NCBI GenBank assembly: GCA_023333565.1
Contig: JAJKFH010003236.1
Location: 203,378 to 267,377 of the forward strand
Length of the DNA stretch: 64,000 bases
DNA from: Puffinus mauretanicus
Taxonomy: Eukaryota > Chordata > Aves > Procellariiformes > Procellariidae
Reading direction: 5' to 3'
Under the pieces are notes generated by a model. The model searched no databases. It was not told where the DNA came from and was given only the letters and a program-made list of their open reading frames with translations. Every line of letters starts with the position of its first letter. The stretch's first letter is position 1. Both the position numbers and the translations under genes were made by a program. Below are positions 47,201 to 59,210 of this stretch, piece after piece.

Positions 47201-50200
47201 CGGTCAGAGTAACTCATCAGCTTCAACTTGGTTCTCAGGTACCTATTTTTGCTCGACAAACTATTCAAGTCAGCAAACATTAAATCGGTAGTAGGTGAGA
47301 AAAAGACAAGCAGTTCCTTCACTTCCCCTCTCCTCCTCTCTGTTTTTTACAGGAGGAAAAACACCTCGGAAGGACATTTTTTGGCTGAAAGTCTCCCTCC
47401 TTAGGCAAAGGAGACAACGGGGGCAAGGCCATAGATCTCAGCTCTGTTGCTCCATTTGCTCTTTCTTCTTGGTGCTGGTAGGTGCCAGCACTGCTGAAAG
47501 CACCTCCAGGAAACGTGCCTCGTGCCATGCTCACCTCGCTGGTTGCTCCAACACCTCGTCACCCATAACAGCAAGCTGCCACGCAGGGGTGGGAAGGAGT
47601 CTTGTGTTAAATCAGCTTCTTCAAACAACCCAGACGGAGATAGGGAGATAAATGGCAAAAGAGGAAACTGAAGTGCCCCTTCTCATCTTGCTGCTCCGCA
47701 TCTGAAGCACGCTGTGAGCAGCTGGCATCTCCACAAGCTGGGTCTAAACCCTGACATCATGCCCCTATTGCTAAGAAACTCTTGGCTGGCTTGCCCTGAT
47801 GCTCCTTCCAGGAGACTTGCAGCCCATCCAGTTGCTCAGTCACTATCTTCAGCCTGTCAGACTAGCCACCCTACGGGCTATCAATTTTGGATATTTTTTA
47901 GCTAGAGGGCAAAGCCAAAAGGAGGAAGAAGGAAAAATGTAATAGAAAAATCATACACAAAAAGGTAAGAATCAGCAAGAAATTTTGATTCAGCATATAA
48001 AAAGTTGTAGATAAGGCAATCAAGGAAATCCTGATCTGTAATTGCTCCTTTGCCTCCACTCATCAGGTGGCTCTCCAGAAAACAATGAGTGACAGGAAAT
48101 CCCAGCAAGTACACTCCTTGTGGTGGTGGAGTTCAAGGGCAATAGAGGTGATTAGCCACCCTAGAAATGAGACCAAGAAACTCATAAAATACTTACAAAG
48201 GTCTTTGCTTTAAAATGGGTCAGATTGACCAAAAATGAGAGGCACATTTATTCTGTTTTTCTTAATGACAGGGAAATACAATTTGAGCCCAGTTTATGAG
48301 CTCTTTACATCCCATCCCTTCTTCCTTACAGTACTTGTGTGGCAACTTGTGCTAGACTCTCAAATACACTCAGCATTATTTTTTTTTTCCTTAGGAATAA
48401 TGCATAAATATTTTTGGCACCAAGTACTTTGTGTGTTTGTTTGCCAAGTGGTTTTGACAGCTCTCCTTGATTAGGAGACAACATTTTTCCTTAAACTACT
48501 CCATTTTCTAGACAGCCACCTTAGGCATAGACAGTTTCCTACAACAAAAAGCATATTTATGGAACTACATTGTTAAATTAACGGTCTCTTACTGCTTTCC
48601 ATCATTTGGCTGGTCCCCTCTTTTCCACAGTCAGCTCCATTGCTCAGCTGAGACACCCCAGTCAGAGTCTCACCAGAGCCACATAGTCTGAGGTCTAGTC
48701 AGGATCTTCCGTACCAATGAATTTATCTCCTGACAACCATTGTCCTCCCTCACTTTGATAAATCTGCCTTTACACTGAACATATTTTCCCATGCCACACT
48801 GGAAGTTAAAGTGGTTTTTGGTGCTTCCTCCTGAGAGGCCAATGAATCAAAAGTAGATCTGCCTCTGACCCATATACCTATTTGAAGCATTTATAACCCT
48901 AAAAATATTGTTGCTCAAGTTGCAAAATTAGCATAGGGCCTGTGATCTGTTACTAGCAATAGCAATACTGATCTTACTGGGCAAAAACATTAATTGATTT
49001 CTCATAGATACTACCTTGACAGTAGGCATAAGGCTGTCTTTTACAACAAATGTCACCAGAGGATGCTGATTTATGGCAGCTGGGGATCTAGCACTACATA
49101 CTTTGTAGCTCACAGTGAACCAAGTGTTGCTGGAGCAAGTTATATGATGGTTTGCCATAATCAGGTTGCTAAAAAGCTGGAAGAGGTTCCTGTTACTAGC
49201 ACAAACTTATGAGGATACAAGTTAAAAGGAGAACACTCTCAGAGTTGCTTCTAGCTGTGCTAAATTCACCAAGTTTGTCAAATCCATTCAGATCATTTAA
49301 ACTACTCAGCAAAATTTTGTCATTTATCCACTTCGAGAAAATTTGATTTGAATAAAAAGTGGGTCAGCTTGAGACGTGGCATAACTTATGCTTGACCATT
49401 TGTAGTGCAGATGAAGATAAACTACATGTAGAATCTGGTCCAAAATCCACACAGGCCAGTGGGAATCCTGCAATGGACTTCAGTGGGCTTTGGGATTCCC
49501 TTTACAAGGGAATGAGAAGTATTGAAGGTAGGAAGAAGCACTAACAAAAGATAACGTTTTTTGAAAGGAATTGAGCAAAGGCTTACATTAAGTTCCTAAG
49601 CACCAGCTTCACATGAAACTCAAAAGCAAAACCACCAGCATGCCTCTAGGCTCTTTCCTTTCTGCTGGTGTAAATGATTTCCAGGGGGTAAGAGGTATCT
49701 CTCCACTGCAACCTAAAGATATGAAAGCCCCTCTAGGTTCTGAGCCAACTTCACACCCGGGCGTGGGAACGCTGCTGGGAAGATCATTGGGAGAACGCAA
49801 GGCTGTCCTCCCAGGCCAGAGATAATAAGGGAATAGCACAGTAGTTGCCCTGCGCTGCTCCCATGGCTGCAGTGCTCCTGTACCAAGCAAGCTAGTTTAA
49901 AGCAAACATGATGCGTCCTCTCAGCTGGCACCCCACCACAGGGTATAAACACACTTTGGCTTTCCATTGCAACTTACAGTTCTCATCCTTCCTGCCTTGA
50001 ATGCAGCACTAAAACCTCTCTTTGCAAACTGGGAGAACATGTCCACAAAATAAGCTGGGGGTACAAACCCAGTCTTTTCCCACCATCTCCCCCAGATCCC
50101 TACCAACATTTCTTGCCTTAATATTCTCTTATAGTAAGGCCACCAAGGAGCGAGGACATAAAAGAGTATAAGATTTTAAAATCAGTATAGTGTAAACGAA

Positions 50201-52944
50201 TTTAGATCAATAAACACTAAAATTACCCAAACGCAATCTTGTAGGCTTTGCACAATGTCACTACGAGGACAGTCAAGATTTCTTCCAAAGGAAGTCATTT
50301 TAGTGATGAATGAAGAAAAAATGGAGGCAATATCTGAACTTTTAGTGAGCAGGATTGCAGCCTTTAAGAGAATTTGGAAGAGTTCTGAAAGGGAATATTA
50401 CAGTTCCTAGCTCACTCAAACACATGTTCTTATGCCTTATAATGTTTAGATTCATCTATCTAATAATACATTCTCTTAATTTGTTGGTTTTGGTTTGGGA
50501 CTCATTCATTGCAACAGCCTGTAAATATATTTAAACATACTTCAACTTAAACTGTTGAGATATGTTTTCAACCTGGACTCTACTTAAATGAATATTTGCC
50601 TGTGGATGAATCAAAAGAGCTTGAACCTATTCATAGTACTTTTCTTTGGTGATGGAATTTGATGCAAACTGAGACAGGCCTTTGTAAAAAAAATTGAATA
50701 ATACAAAGTAAGTCTACACAAAATATCTTACTGTCCTACATTATTTTCAGCATTACCAGCCTTTCCTGAATATTTTACTTTCTTCATTCATACTGGTTTA
50801 TGCAAGATAAAATTAATGTTGTCTTACTACCAAGCAGCCTGACGTGCATTTATTTGTTTTCTATATGTTTATCACTTATTTGTTTCAGTTTCTTGATCTA
50901 GGGCTGTCATTACATAAAAACTGTCCTTTTATCTACATTCATGGAGTTTTATGTCTTGCATACACTCAAGACAGCTAGCTTTTAATTTTTGTTACTGCTA
51001 ACAAAGCTTACTTTCTTTGACAGTTTTATTCTGAAAACGTCTTTATTTCACCCCTGAGAAATGTAAGACAGTATCTAATTTGGAGATGTGTCATATCAGG
51101 AAATCTGGATTGCAGTGAAACTTGAACAAGAACCAGCACCTACCATGATTAGACATCTGCTAAAAGGAACAGATTTCAGCCCTATCAGAGCCACACAGCT
51201 CTTCCTCACATTTGAAAGCCACGTTATCAGGGATGAAGGGGAGGAAAGGGGCGGGGGGGAGGTTAATTTCTAGGAGATTCATCCTAATATTATTTTGGCA
51301 GCGTTTGAGAGGTGGTCATGTGCCATCAGGACTTAGTATGGCCCATGGAGAAGAGAAGGCGGCATGGGAGGCTTGCTGGTGACACCAAGCCATCACGACA
51401 AGTTTTCTCTGGGCCAGCTAGGTGGGCACCATGGTCCAACTCTGGTAGCAATTGCTTACAAGCAGGAAGGGATGGCTCGGCAGAGGAGACGTAAGGAGTT
51501 CCCTAAAGCAACAGGGCAGCAACCAATGGTCACAGCTTGAATACCTCCTTTGCCCATGCCAGGGCCCTGGAAAGCCAGGCTGGCCGCTGGTGAGGGAAAG
51601 GGACAGAGCTGATGGGGAAGGAGGGAGTTGGCCTCACACTCGTGCTTTTGTTCAACCGCCCCTACAAGAAGCTCCGCTGTCCCAGACTTTGCCTCCCTCC
51701 CCTCCCTGTCTCTCTTCTCCTCTGTGTTTCTGTGTCTGTTTTCCTCCCTATATCCCTGTCTAAGGGCAGAAGCAGCTAAGCCTGAGCCCAGGTGTGCTCC
51801 CTGCTACTTTACACTGCAACATCTTCCTTACACCTACTCGGCAAACAAATTTGGAGTTAGCTAGAGTTTTGGCCTGGATTCTCCAGAATCAAATGAAATA
51901 TGATTCCTGGCAGAATACTTAGGTCCTCCTAAGAATATAGAGCAGATACAGACTTTTTCCAGCCATCAGTTCCAGTCTCCTGTTAGCACCAGCTGTTACA
52001 CCACAGATCCCTTTCACAAACTGGTGGGGCTCCAGTCCTGACACTAGTTAGCGTTTCAATCTCTTTACCGCTTTAAGAAAACTGAATGTACAGATGTCTT
52101 ACAGAAATTAAACACAGAATAACCTTCTCTTGTTCTTTAATTTATGCTACATTAAAGAAACTGTAAATGTTGAACACTTACTTTCTGCTTGTCACAAACA
52201 TCACCTTTCTCTGCATCTACCCAAAATTCAGCATCTCACTCTCCCCTTACAATTATTTTACCAAAAAATTACGAAAAGTGAAGTCCATGGAAAGCTGATT
52301 ATACTCCTAACTAGCCCTCAAAGAATCTATTAGTGGTCAATACCTACACACAATTCAGTCAGTCAGCAGCGAGCAATTTGACCTCCGAGGGAATTACTTG
52401 CACGGAAGAAATGCAAAACTGGGCCTACTTATTGATTCATTTCTTATGTTTGCTTAAATGCTGTCAGACATATGACATATATTGTTAGTTCCTTGTTTAA
52501 AATTTCATAAAGCATGGGGCATGCTATCAGTACTTGTCTGTCATGTATCAGTGAGTAGATTGCAGGTGTCACAATGTTCAGTTTAACTCTTTTCAAATTT
52601 TTGCCCATGTGGCAACTCCTTCCCCTGACACCAGAAGCAGGTCCATCCTGTTCTCAAACAAACCTTGGACTGAAATCTTTGGAAGGACTGAACTGTCAGG
52701 ACCAAAAGTCTACCTATCGAGTCTTCTCCTTTTTCTTTTCCTTCCCATTCTTCTCTTAACTGTGTACTTTTGACTTCACAGAACAAAACCTTTAGGCATC
52801 CCATGTGATAATTAAGAATTTGAGACAAAAGCTGTCAAGACACCCTCCTTTCACCTCTGGTTTTGAACAAAATTAAACTAGAAATTGTGGAAAACACTAC
52901 CCAGAATGACTGAATAGAGCAAAAAATTATTAAACTAAAAATGA
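47201..52944. other. Non-coding DNA, no gene recognised
   Basis: Returns to AT-rich composition. Open frames near 47,295-47,660, 49,600-49,970 and 51,310-51,860 overlap on opposite strands or lie in locally GC-richer DNA, and none has a domain. The 48,994-49,212 plus frame is opposed by a 76-codon minus frame. No repeat family was recognised. Confidence 0.5.
51238..51259 (+). other. Possible G-quadruplex motif
   Basis: Runs of G of length 4, 4 and 7, separated by AGGAAA and C, can supply four G-triplets within 22 bases on the plus strand. No promoter or gene feature is attached to it. Confidence 0.4.
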
Positions 52945-53170
52945 CCCTAAAAATGGAAGGTCATCTAATCTACGCCTTCCTAATCAGGATTACTTGTTGA
53001 TGAATGATGGGTGGCCCACTCTCCAGCTTTTTTAAAACTCTCCAGTGCTGAAGATCCCATGGTCTCCCTAGGCAAGGGGTAGCTGTCCCCAAGGAAGACG
53101 GTCCACTGCAGGGCCAGATAATTGTCCCAGGCAGTGTGCGGTCCTGTCCTGCCTGTGACACAACAGTCCC
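52945..53170 (-). repeat. Old CR1 LINE 3' remnant
   Basis: Plus-strand text such as 'ggaaggtcatctaatctac', 'aagatcccatggtctcccta' and 'ggcaaggggtagctgt' follows the order of a reversed CR1 3' end ('agatcatctagtccaac', 'ggagactccacaacctctctg', 'ggcaacctgttcc'). It is strongly diverged with no frame. The boundaries are approximate. Confidence 0.4.
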
Positions 53171-56100
53171 CAAAGCATCAGGCAGGGCAATGGCCCATTA
53201 TATTGCCTCAGCTCTAGAGTATGCCTCAAAGATCAGGTTTACACTTTGACTACTAAGCTACTCATAGGTTTCGCACTTAAAAAAGAACTCAGCTATTACA
53301 ATATAAAACAAATCCATCAAATATGAAATAGCACCTTTGGAAAGAAACCAAACCTCCTCCCTTAACCTTTCCGCTCTGTGTTCGACTCAAGCCCACAGAT
53401 CAGGGAAGGCTGAAACAAGAATCTCACCATACTGAGTGCAAAAAATTATTTTATATCAATCATGCTGATGATTCAGGTTACTAAAATGATTGAGTGATAG
53501 AGGTGAATTCCAAAAATGTTCCTTTCCTCTAAAAGCTGGAAGCCTACCTGAGTAAGCTTCAGGCACTGAGTAATACCACAATCTGCAGCTATCGGATTTG
53601 GGAGAAAGAAGGGCTAATGTAATTACAGCCTTCAAAGGAATCTCTTCGCCACAGTTGTTTCTAGCTACTTGACGACGCATTGAACAGCATTTAAAATGCA
53701 TATCTTTGGTGGTTATGTGGATAACAATTGAAAGCAAAAATAAATGTGAGAGAAAAAAAAATAACTATTAAAAGTCAGAAGTCAGAGCCACATTTAAAGC
53801 TAACTTGTTAAGGCAGAAAATTTTGCCTAAGATCAGAGGAAAGCTTCAAGGAGGTTTCTGGAGCATGTGGGAAACTCAGCATGTATATGAATTCAGTGTC
53901 AGAGGAGCACCACCTTGGCAAAGGACTATTCTTTTGTTATCTTAATCACTAATATAAAATCATTTTAATGGATATAAAATGACTGGATACCATTTTAGCA
54001 AAATAAGATAAAATATATGTCCACTGCATTCTTTACGGTCAAGCTAGTTCTATTGACTTTCTTGCTGGTGGAAATCCCTAACTCATCTCTTTTTCTCATG
54101 TCAGTTTTCCAGTCATCTAATTTTCAACTTAACTAAAGCTATGCTGACATAAACCACTTGAAACAGTTACTCATATACGCTACGCTGCTACTTATATCTT
54201 ATTCTGTCCCTAGTGGTTGTCGTTTATTATTTCCTGTATTATCTGACAGTAACTGCTACAGTTAGGACTGCTAGAAGAATTGGTTTAAATGCATAAATAA
54301 TACAACTACCTGAAGAAACAGCAAATTTTGTTTATTTTTAGATCCAGCCCTGACTTCAATTAACCTAAAGCACATAATTTAAGTAGGAGGTGAATGCATG
54401 GATACCCCTCTGGCTGAACTGCAAATCAGGAATTCATATACTAAGGTCACAGCTTTGTTAACATTCATAAAGCATGTCTACAATTCGATTTTTTCCTCCA
54501 AACGCGGGAGCAATTCAAATAACACCAAAAATTAATCCATCACTGGGTTTTTGCTCATGCAGTAAACAGCACTCTCTTCCTGAGGAGAAACCAAATGAGG
54601 TACGACTAGCAGTCCTACGCCAGTTTTCCTCAAGCTGTGAGGCAGGGCAAAGAAAAAGGAAAAGGAAAAAAGGAAGTATTCATTTTTTTCCTAAAAAAAA
54701 AGAAGAGCTTGCTTTTCCATTTTTGCACATTGTTTTCTTTGTCAAAAATATTTTTTATAACCCCAAGGCTCTCTGGCTTTGCATGCCTTGTCCCATGAGT
54801 TTTCTTAATGGAACAGCAGATGAGGACATGCCTAGCAAATTCATTCAGCTTTGACGTGGTAAAGGACAGTGCTAAGCAAAGAGTAGGTGCAGCTTTAGCA
54901 AATGACATAACTACTTCTCTGACTGCATAAACTATGAACAGGAGAAATGTATTTCCACTTCAGGAACTATTTACAAAGATAGTATGTGTAAAGCATGCTG
55001 AGGCAAACTGGATGGTTGGGGTGCTTGTTTGCGTGCCAGCACTCAGGAAACTCTTCCACACTGCAGACCTCGCTTGGTGGCGGTCCAGCCTGAGACCTAG
55101 GAATCAGCCTGAAAGGTGTCAGCTTCTTTCTGCCTCTACAGACTAGTCTGAGCACTTCTAAAGCCCAAACTATGCAAGTAAATACATAACCTTTGCATCT
55201 TCAGTGCTGCCCAGTTATATATGGAGGTTTGTAAAATCGTAACTGGCACCGAATCCGTCAAAAGGATTCTTCCCTGTTTAATTAATTACAAGAAGAATGC
55301 CCTGTAGTGCTGCCCTGCAGTACTGGAAAAACCTTCTTCCAGCTGCTGCAGACTTGACAAAAGATGCTGTTAATCTCGTGCAAATCAGAGCCAAAACAGA
55401 AAAGTCAAACGCTGGCATCGTCCCAATGACAACTATTTAAGTTCAGATTTGACAATGGCATGACATCAAATTAATCAGAAAACCAATTAGAGGTCAGCAA
55501 GTCACTGTTAAGAATGCATATGTAGTGGCTGGCAAACAGTGGCCAGAATAAATCAGAATATCATACACGAAGAAATACGAATTGTTGTAGAAAATGTCTG
55601 CATACCTAATATTATAGTATTATATCTTTGAAAATCATTGAACTCCATCCTTAATCGTATTGCCTTCCGGCAGTCACGATGCATTGGTGGTGGAAGAGAG
55701 ACTTACATTTGGAAATATTACATTAAATACAGATGGGTGATAATGTCTTTCAGACAAGAGAGGGCTAAATAAAAAATGCCTACAATTCAATTCTGTTGTT
55801 ATTTACAGCTGACAGTGGATTTCTGATGAATATGTAAGGATAAAGATAGGTGTAGGCTGTTCTCAGACATTAGAAAATAGCATTACCACATACCATACTT
55901 AGTTGTCTATGAAAAAAAATACAAGGTTACAAATGGGAGCCAGGGAAGGCTCACTGACAGTTCCTCCTGGATTATTATAGCTCATTATTACCATATTTAT
56001 AATAAAAACCCTTCCACCTACGGGGGGGGAAGAAAAAAAAAAGGTGGTTGAGGAATAAGAAATTAAGTATTCGTAACTGGCATTGCAACAATGACCAGAA

Positions 56101-57279
56101 AGAGATTCCTTACAATTTCTTTTTGGAACGTCTCAGTAGAAACTAGCAGGTACCGGGTTCAAAATTAGCAAAAGGATATATTTCTCACATAATGGATTGT
56201 TAAATCACGTACTACTGAATGCCTTGCATGGTAAGAGGTTACACAGGTTCAAAGGGGATGGGATGAATTCCAAGAAAAAATAAGTCGTGTCTTAGCAAAT
56301 GCAAAGATATCCTCCCTGTCTCGGGAAGCCCCCAACTGAAAACCTGTGGAAATCAGAAGAAAATCTGAGGAGACACTGCTACACGCTTGTCCTGCTACTA
56401 TCCTGTTCCCAACAACACCAGCTATTGATCACTATCAGAGTCAGGATTCAGGATAACATCTTTATATTCTTACCCTGTATGTGGTTTTGTGAACTATAAA
56501 TGGTATTCCGGCTTTCCCAAGTAAACGCAGCCTTGATCCTTCAAAGCTCTGAGTTCTGACACACATCAGTAGGTGATGTGTTAACTTCAGCATCTGCTTA
56601 ACACTGAATTCTGTGGAACTGCTGATATAATTCACTTTAAATAAACCATACGGACAGGATTCTTGTACTACTTAAGGACACTGTGTGGCTGCATTGACAC
56701 AAGACTTCCTGAAGACGCAACAGGAGGCTGGGGGAACATGATATAGGACATCTTTAATGGCAATAGATGTCTGTGTTCAAGCAACTGAACTTCACCCTGT
56801 CTGGACTGGTCACTGAGAAAGGCTACAACATTTCAGGACTGAGCCCTCTAATTCAAGTTCAGCAGCCCACATTTCACAAAGCTTTTAGGCAGGTAACTGC
56901 TAATGAACACTTAAATATTCTACTGCCTTGGGACACAGAGAAGGTACTAATGGCCTAAAAGCCAGAGGAGAAGGAATGCTCTGGGACCTGCTCTGGAGAA
57001 GGTCAGAAACTTGAAGATTTTGTTCATTTCATTGATTAATGTAATTCCAATCCTTTGAACATAATGCGAGAAACAACAGGGACTCCAACAGTACAATGGA
57101 GTGAGAAGACTATTCCATGCACAGAAGCAACACGGTGAACCTTATAGAGAAAGAGACAAAAGATCTTGATATGTGAACTGGAGGTTCTGGGAATGTTAAA
57201 ACATTACACAGAGTGCCATGACTGTGGTGCAAAGTGTTTTCGATTGCAACTTTTCATCTTAAAATTACAATTAGAGTAG
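53171..57279. other. AT-rich non-coding DNA
   Basis: No gene is supported. The 126-codon plus frame (54,474-54,854) and 92-codon minus frame (54,630-54,908) overlap in an A/G-rich tract and are domainless. Simple A runs occur near 54,660-54,700 and 56,026-56,042. Confidence 0.5.
55440..55560. promoter_or_regulatory. Candidate enhancer-like homeodomain-site cluster
   Basis: Within about 120 bases there are AAATTAATC, CCAATTAGAGG and GAGGTCA motifs plus AATCAGA repeats. The segment has no stop-free frame and no repeat similarity. The grouping resembles known developmental non-coding elements, but this is pattern matching without conservation data. Confidence 0.2.
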
Positions 57280-57284
57280 ATCAG
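57280..57284 (+). repeat. Target-site duplication (left), ATCAG
   Basis: Identical to 57,792-57,796 on the other side of the LTR. Confidence 0.85.
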
Positions 57285-57457
57285 TGTCCTGGTTCCAGCT
57301 GGGACAGGGTTAACTTTCTTCCCAGTAGCTTGGGGGGTGTGCTGTGTTTTGGGTTCGGTGTGAAAGGAGCGTTGATGGCCCATTGATGCTTTGGCTGTTG
57401 CTGGGTGATGCTTGCACCGGGAGGGGGGAGCACAGCCGGGGTGGTGGACCCAGCTGG

Positions 57458-57503
57458 CCAATGGGGTATTCTATACCATGTGACATCATGCTCAGTATAA
57501 AAA
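57458..57503 (+). promoter_or_regulatory. LTR core promoter: CCAAT, CRE-like, TATA
   Basis: CCAAT, TGACATCA and TATAAAAA are in order, with about 34 bases between the CCAAT and TATA boxes. All three are intact, so this solo LTR is the most likely of the four to keep promoter activity, reading rightward. Confidence 0.6.
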
Positions 57504-57652
57504 CCAGGTGTGTGGGGGGGCTCGCCCCCCGTTCGTGACACGCGGTCGGCGGTCGGTGAGCAGTTGCATCGTGCATTGCCTGTTTTGTGTATTCTGTTAT
57601 TGTTGTTGTTCTCATTGTTATTATTATTGTTCTACTTAGTTTTATTTCAATT

Positions 57653-57658
57653 ATTAAA
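57653..57658 (+). terminator. LTR polyadenylation signal ATTAAA
   Basis: The common variant ATTAAA lies about 150 bases after the TATA box, the position expected for the R region. It may end transcripts reading rightward through the locus. Confidence 0.5.
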
Positions 57659-57791
57659 CTGTTTTTATCTCAACCCGGGAGCTTTCCTACTTGTGCCCTC
57701 CCGATTCTCTCCCCCATCCCACCGGGGGGGGGGGGGGTGATCGAGCGGCTGCGTGGGGTTTATTTTTGCTGGCTGGGGTTAAACCACGACA

Positions 57792-57796
57792 ATCAG
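57792..57796 (+). repeat. Target-site duplication (right), ATCAG
   Basis: Identical to 57,280-57,284. Confidence 0.85.
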
Positions 57797-58534
57797 ACTA
57801 ATAAAAATATATCACGGACAAAAAAAAAGAAAAAAAAAAGAAGATGTTTGGAAAGTAAAACTGTTCTGTGTGAAATTATTTTTTCTGGAAATTCTTTCTT
57901 GGCAAATTTTTAAAATGTCAGATTTCATATATAATTGTAATGAAAGTAAATTTTAAAACCTGTAAACTTCTCTGAGAGAATGAATTTCTACTTTGTGTGT
58001 CTCAGAAAGGGTTTCTGGATGGTCTTGAGAAATTTATACAGGAACACGTAATTTTAGAAGGAGACAGAAAAAGATGCAAGTAAAAGTAAATCATTGAAAT
58101 TTGCACTATCAGGCAATTTAAAACTGAATTGCCTTTTAGCTGCTGGACTTGTAAATTACATCCAAACCTTGCTTGGACATAAGGAGAAGGTATTCTAAAT
58201 GAAAGTAGCATTATGGCCAGACAGAGAAGGCAGCTTGTACTCTCCATTTGTGGAGTTGATTGGGACAGATATTAGTTATATCAGAATGGGTCACTTACTT
58301 TTCGGTGCCCACAATTGCAATCTGGAATATAGACTCCTAACTTCTTTTACAGTGTCCTTCCAGAGAGAGATTTCAGAGGGAGGTAAAGGAGTTGATCTTT
58401 TCATCTATCTGGAGGACCATACAAAGGAGGTCACGTGCTGTATACATAATATGTCTCTCCACAGGTAGGCCGCCTTCTCTTTTCCTCTCCCTTCTTTCCC
58501 CTTCCTTCTACTCTTAATGCTAGAAATAAGCCTC
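57797..58534. other. Spacer between two opposed LTRs
   Basis: 738 bases of AT-rich DNA with A-rich runs near 57,820-57,840. No gene or repeat was recognised. The plus frame at 58,199-58,468 (89 codons) has no domain. Confidence 0.5.
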
Positions 58535-59210
58535 TGTCATGGTTTAACCCCAGCCAGCAACTAAGCACCACACAACCGCTCGCTCGTTCCCCTTGCTCCT
58601 GCTCCGGCTTGGACTTATCCACAGACTGCAGTCCCTTAGGGGTGTACCTGCTCCAAGTGGAGCCTTATCTATGAGCCACAGTCTCTCCAGGGGTATACCT
58701 GCTGCGGCATAGACTTACCTACAGCCACAATCACTTTGAGGTGCACCTGTTCCAGTGTGGTCCTCTCCATGGGCCACAATGCCTTCAGAAGTAAACCTGC
58801 TCCAACATGGCCTTACCCATGGCTACAATCCCTCCAGGGTTGTACCTGCTCTGTCAAGGGCTTATCCATGGCCACACGCTTTGAGGTGCTCCAACATGAC
58901 CTCATGCGCAGCCACTGATGCTTCAAGGTGTACCTGCTGCAGCGTGACATCATACGGTGTGGAATATCCCTTTGGTCAGTTGGGGTCAGCTGTCCCGGCT
59001 GTGTCCCCTCCCAGCTTCTTGTGCACCCCCAGCCTACTCGCTGGTGGGGTGGGGTGAGAAGCAGAAAAGGCTTTGACCCTGTGTAAGCACGGCTCAGCAG
59101 TAACGAAAACATCCCTGTGTTATCTACACTGTTTCCAGCACAAATCCAAACCATAGCCCCATACCAGCTACTATGTAGAAAATTAACTCTACCCCAGCCA
59201 AAACCTCACA
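58535..59210 (-). mobile_element. Variant solo LTR, minus orientation, with internal tandem array
   Basis: The left end TGTCATGGTTTAACCCCAGC is the reverse of the family's 3' end. The right end, ACTCTACCCCAGCC then AAAACCTCACA, is the reverse of its 5' end. Read on the minus strand, the U3 part runs as in the sister LTRs up to the TATTCCACACCGTATGATGT block. The TATA box, R and most of U5 are then missing and replaced by ~49-bp tandem units. No matching 5-bp duplication flanks it (GCCTC on the left, AGTTT on the right). This may be a described LTR subfamily, or a recombined or gene-converted copy. Confidence 0.75.
58604..58960 (-). repeat. ~49-bp tandem array inside the LTR, about 7 diverged units
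   Basis: On the plus strand, units contain a TACCTGCT core at 58,645, 58,696, 58,744 (CACCTGTT), 58,794 (AACCTGCT), 58,843 and 58,931. The core is followed by a 'ggccttatccatgg'-like part and 'ccacaatccctccagg'. Spacings are 51, 48, 50 and 49 bases; the sixth unit is shortened and has lost its core. The units differ from each other by many substitutions, so the array is old and was probably present in the inserting element. Confidence 0.85.

Larger units (their letters stand above)
57285..57791 (+). mobile_element. Solo LTR of an ERVL-like avian retrovirus, plus orientation
   Basis: The 507-bp LTR runs from TGTCCTGGTTCCAGCTGGGA to GGGGTTAAACCACGACA, with perfect ATCAG duplications at 57,280-57,284 and 57,792-57,796. 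It carries a CCAAT box (57,458-57,462), TGACATCA (57,481-57,488), TATAAAAA (57,496-57,503), the (TTG/TTA)n stretch, ATTAAA (57,653-57,658) and a 14-G run (57,724-57,737). It is the best-preserved LTR of the window in its regulatory parts. There are no internal viral genes. Open frames across it on both strands are incidental. Confidence 0.92.

Noticed and set aside
46866..47291. GC-rich open frames of 141 and 136 codons across the CpG island
   Set aside because: They exist because the 50-bp repeat has no stop codons in these frames. The products are simple Pro/Ala/Gly/Arg repeats that change frame with each copy, and there is no domain.
57204..57913. Open frames on both strands over the LTR at 57,285-57,791
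   Set aside because: They are readings through LTR regulatory sequence and match equivalent incidental frames in the LTR at 23,513. LTRs of this family are not known to encode protein.
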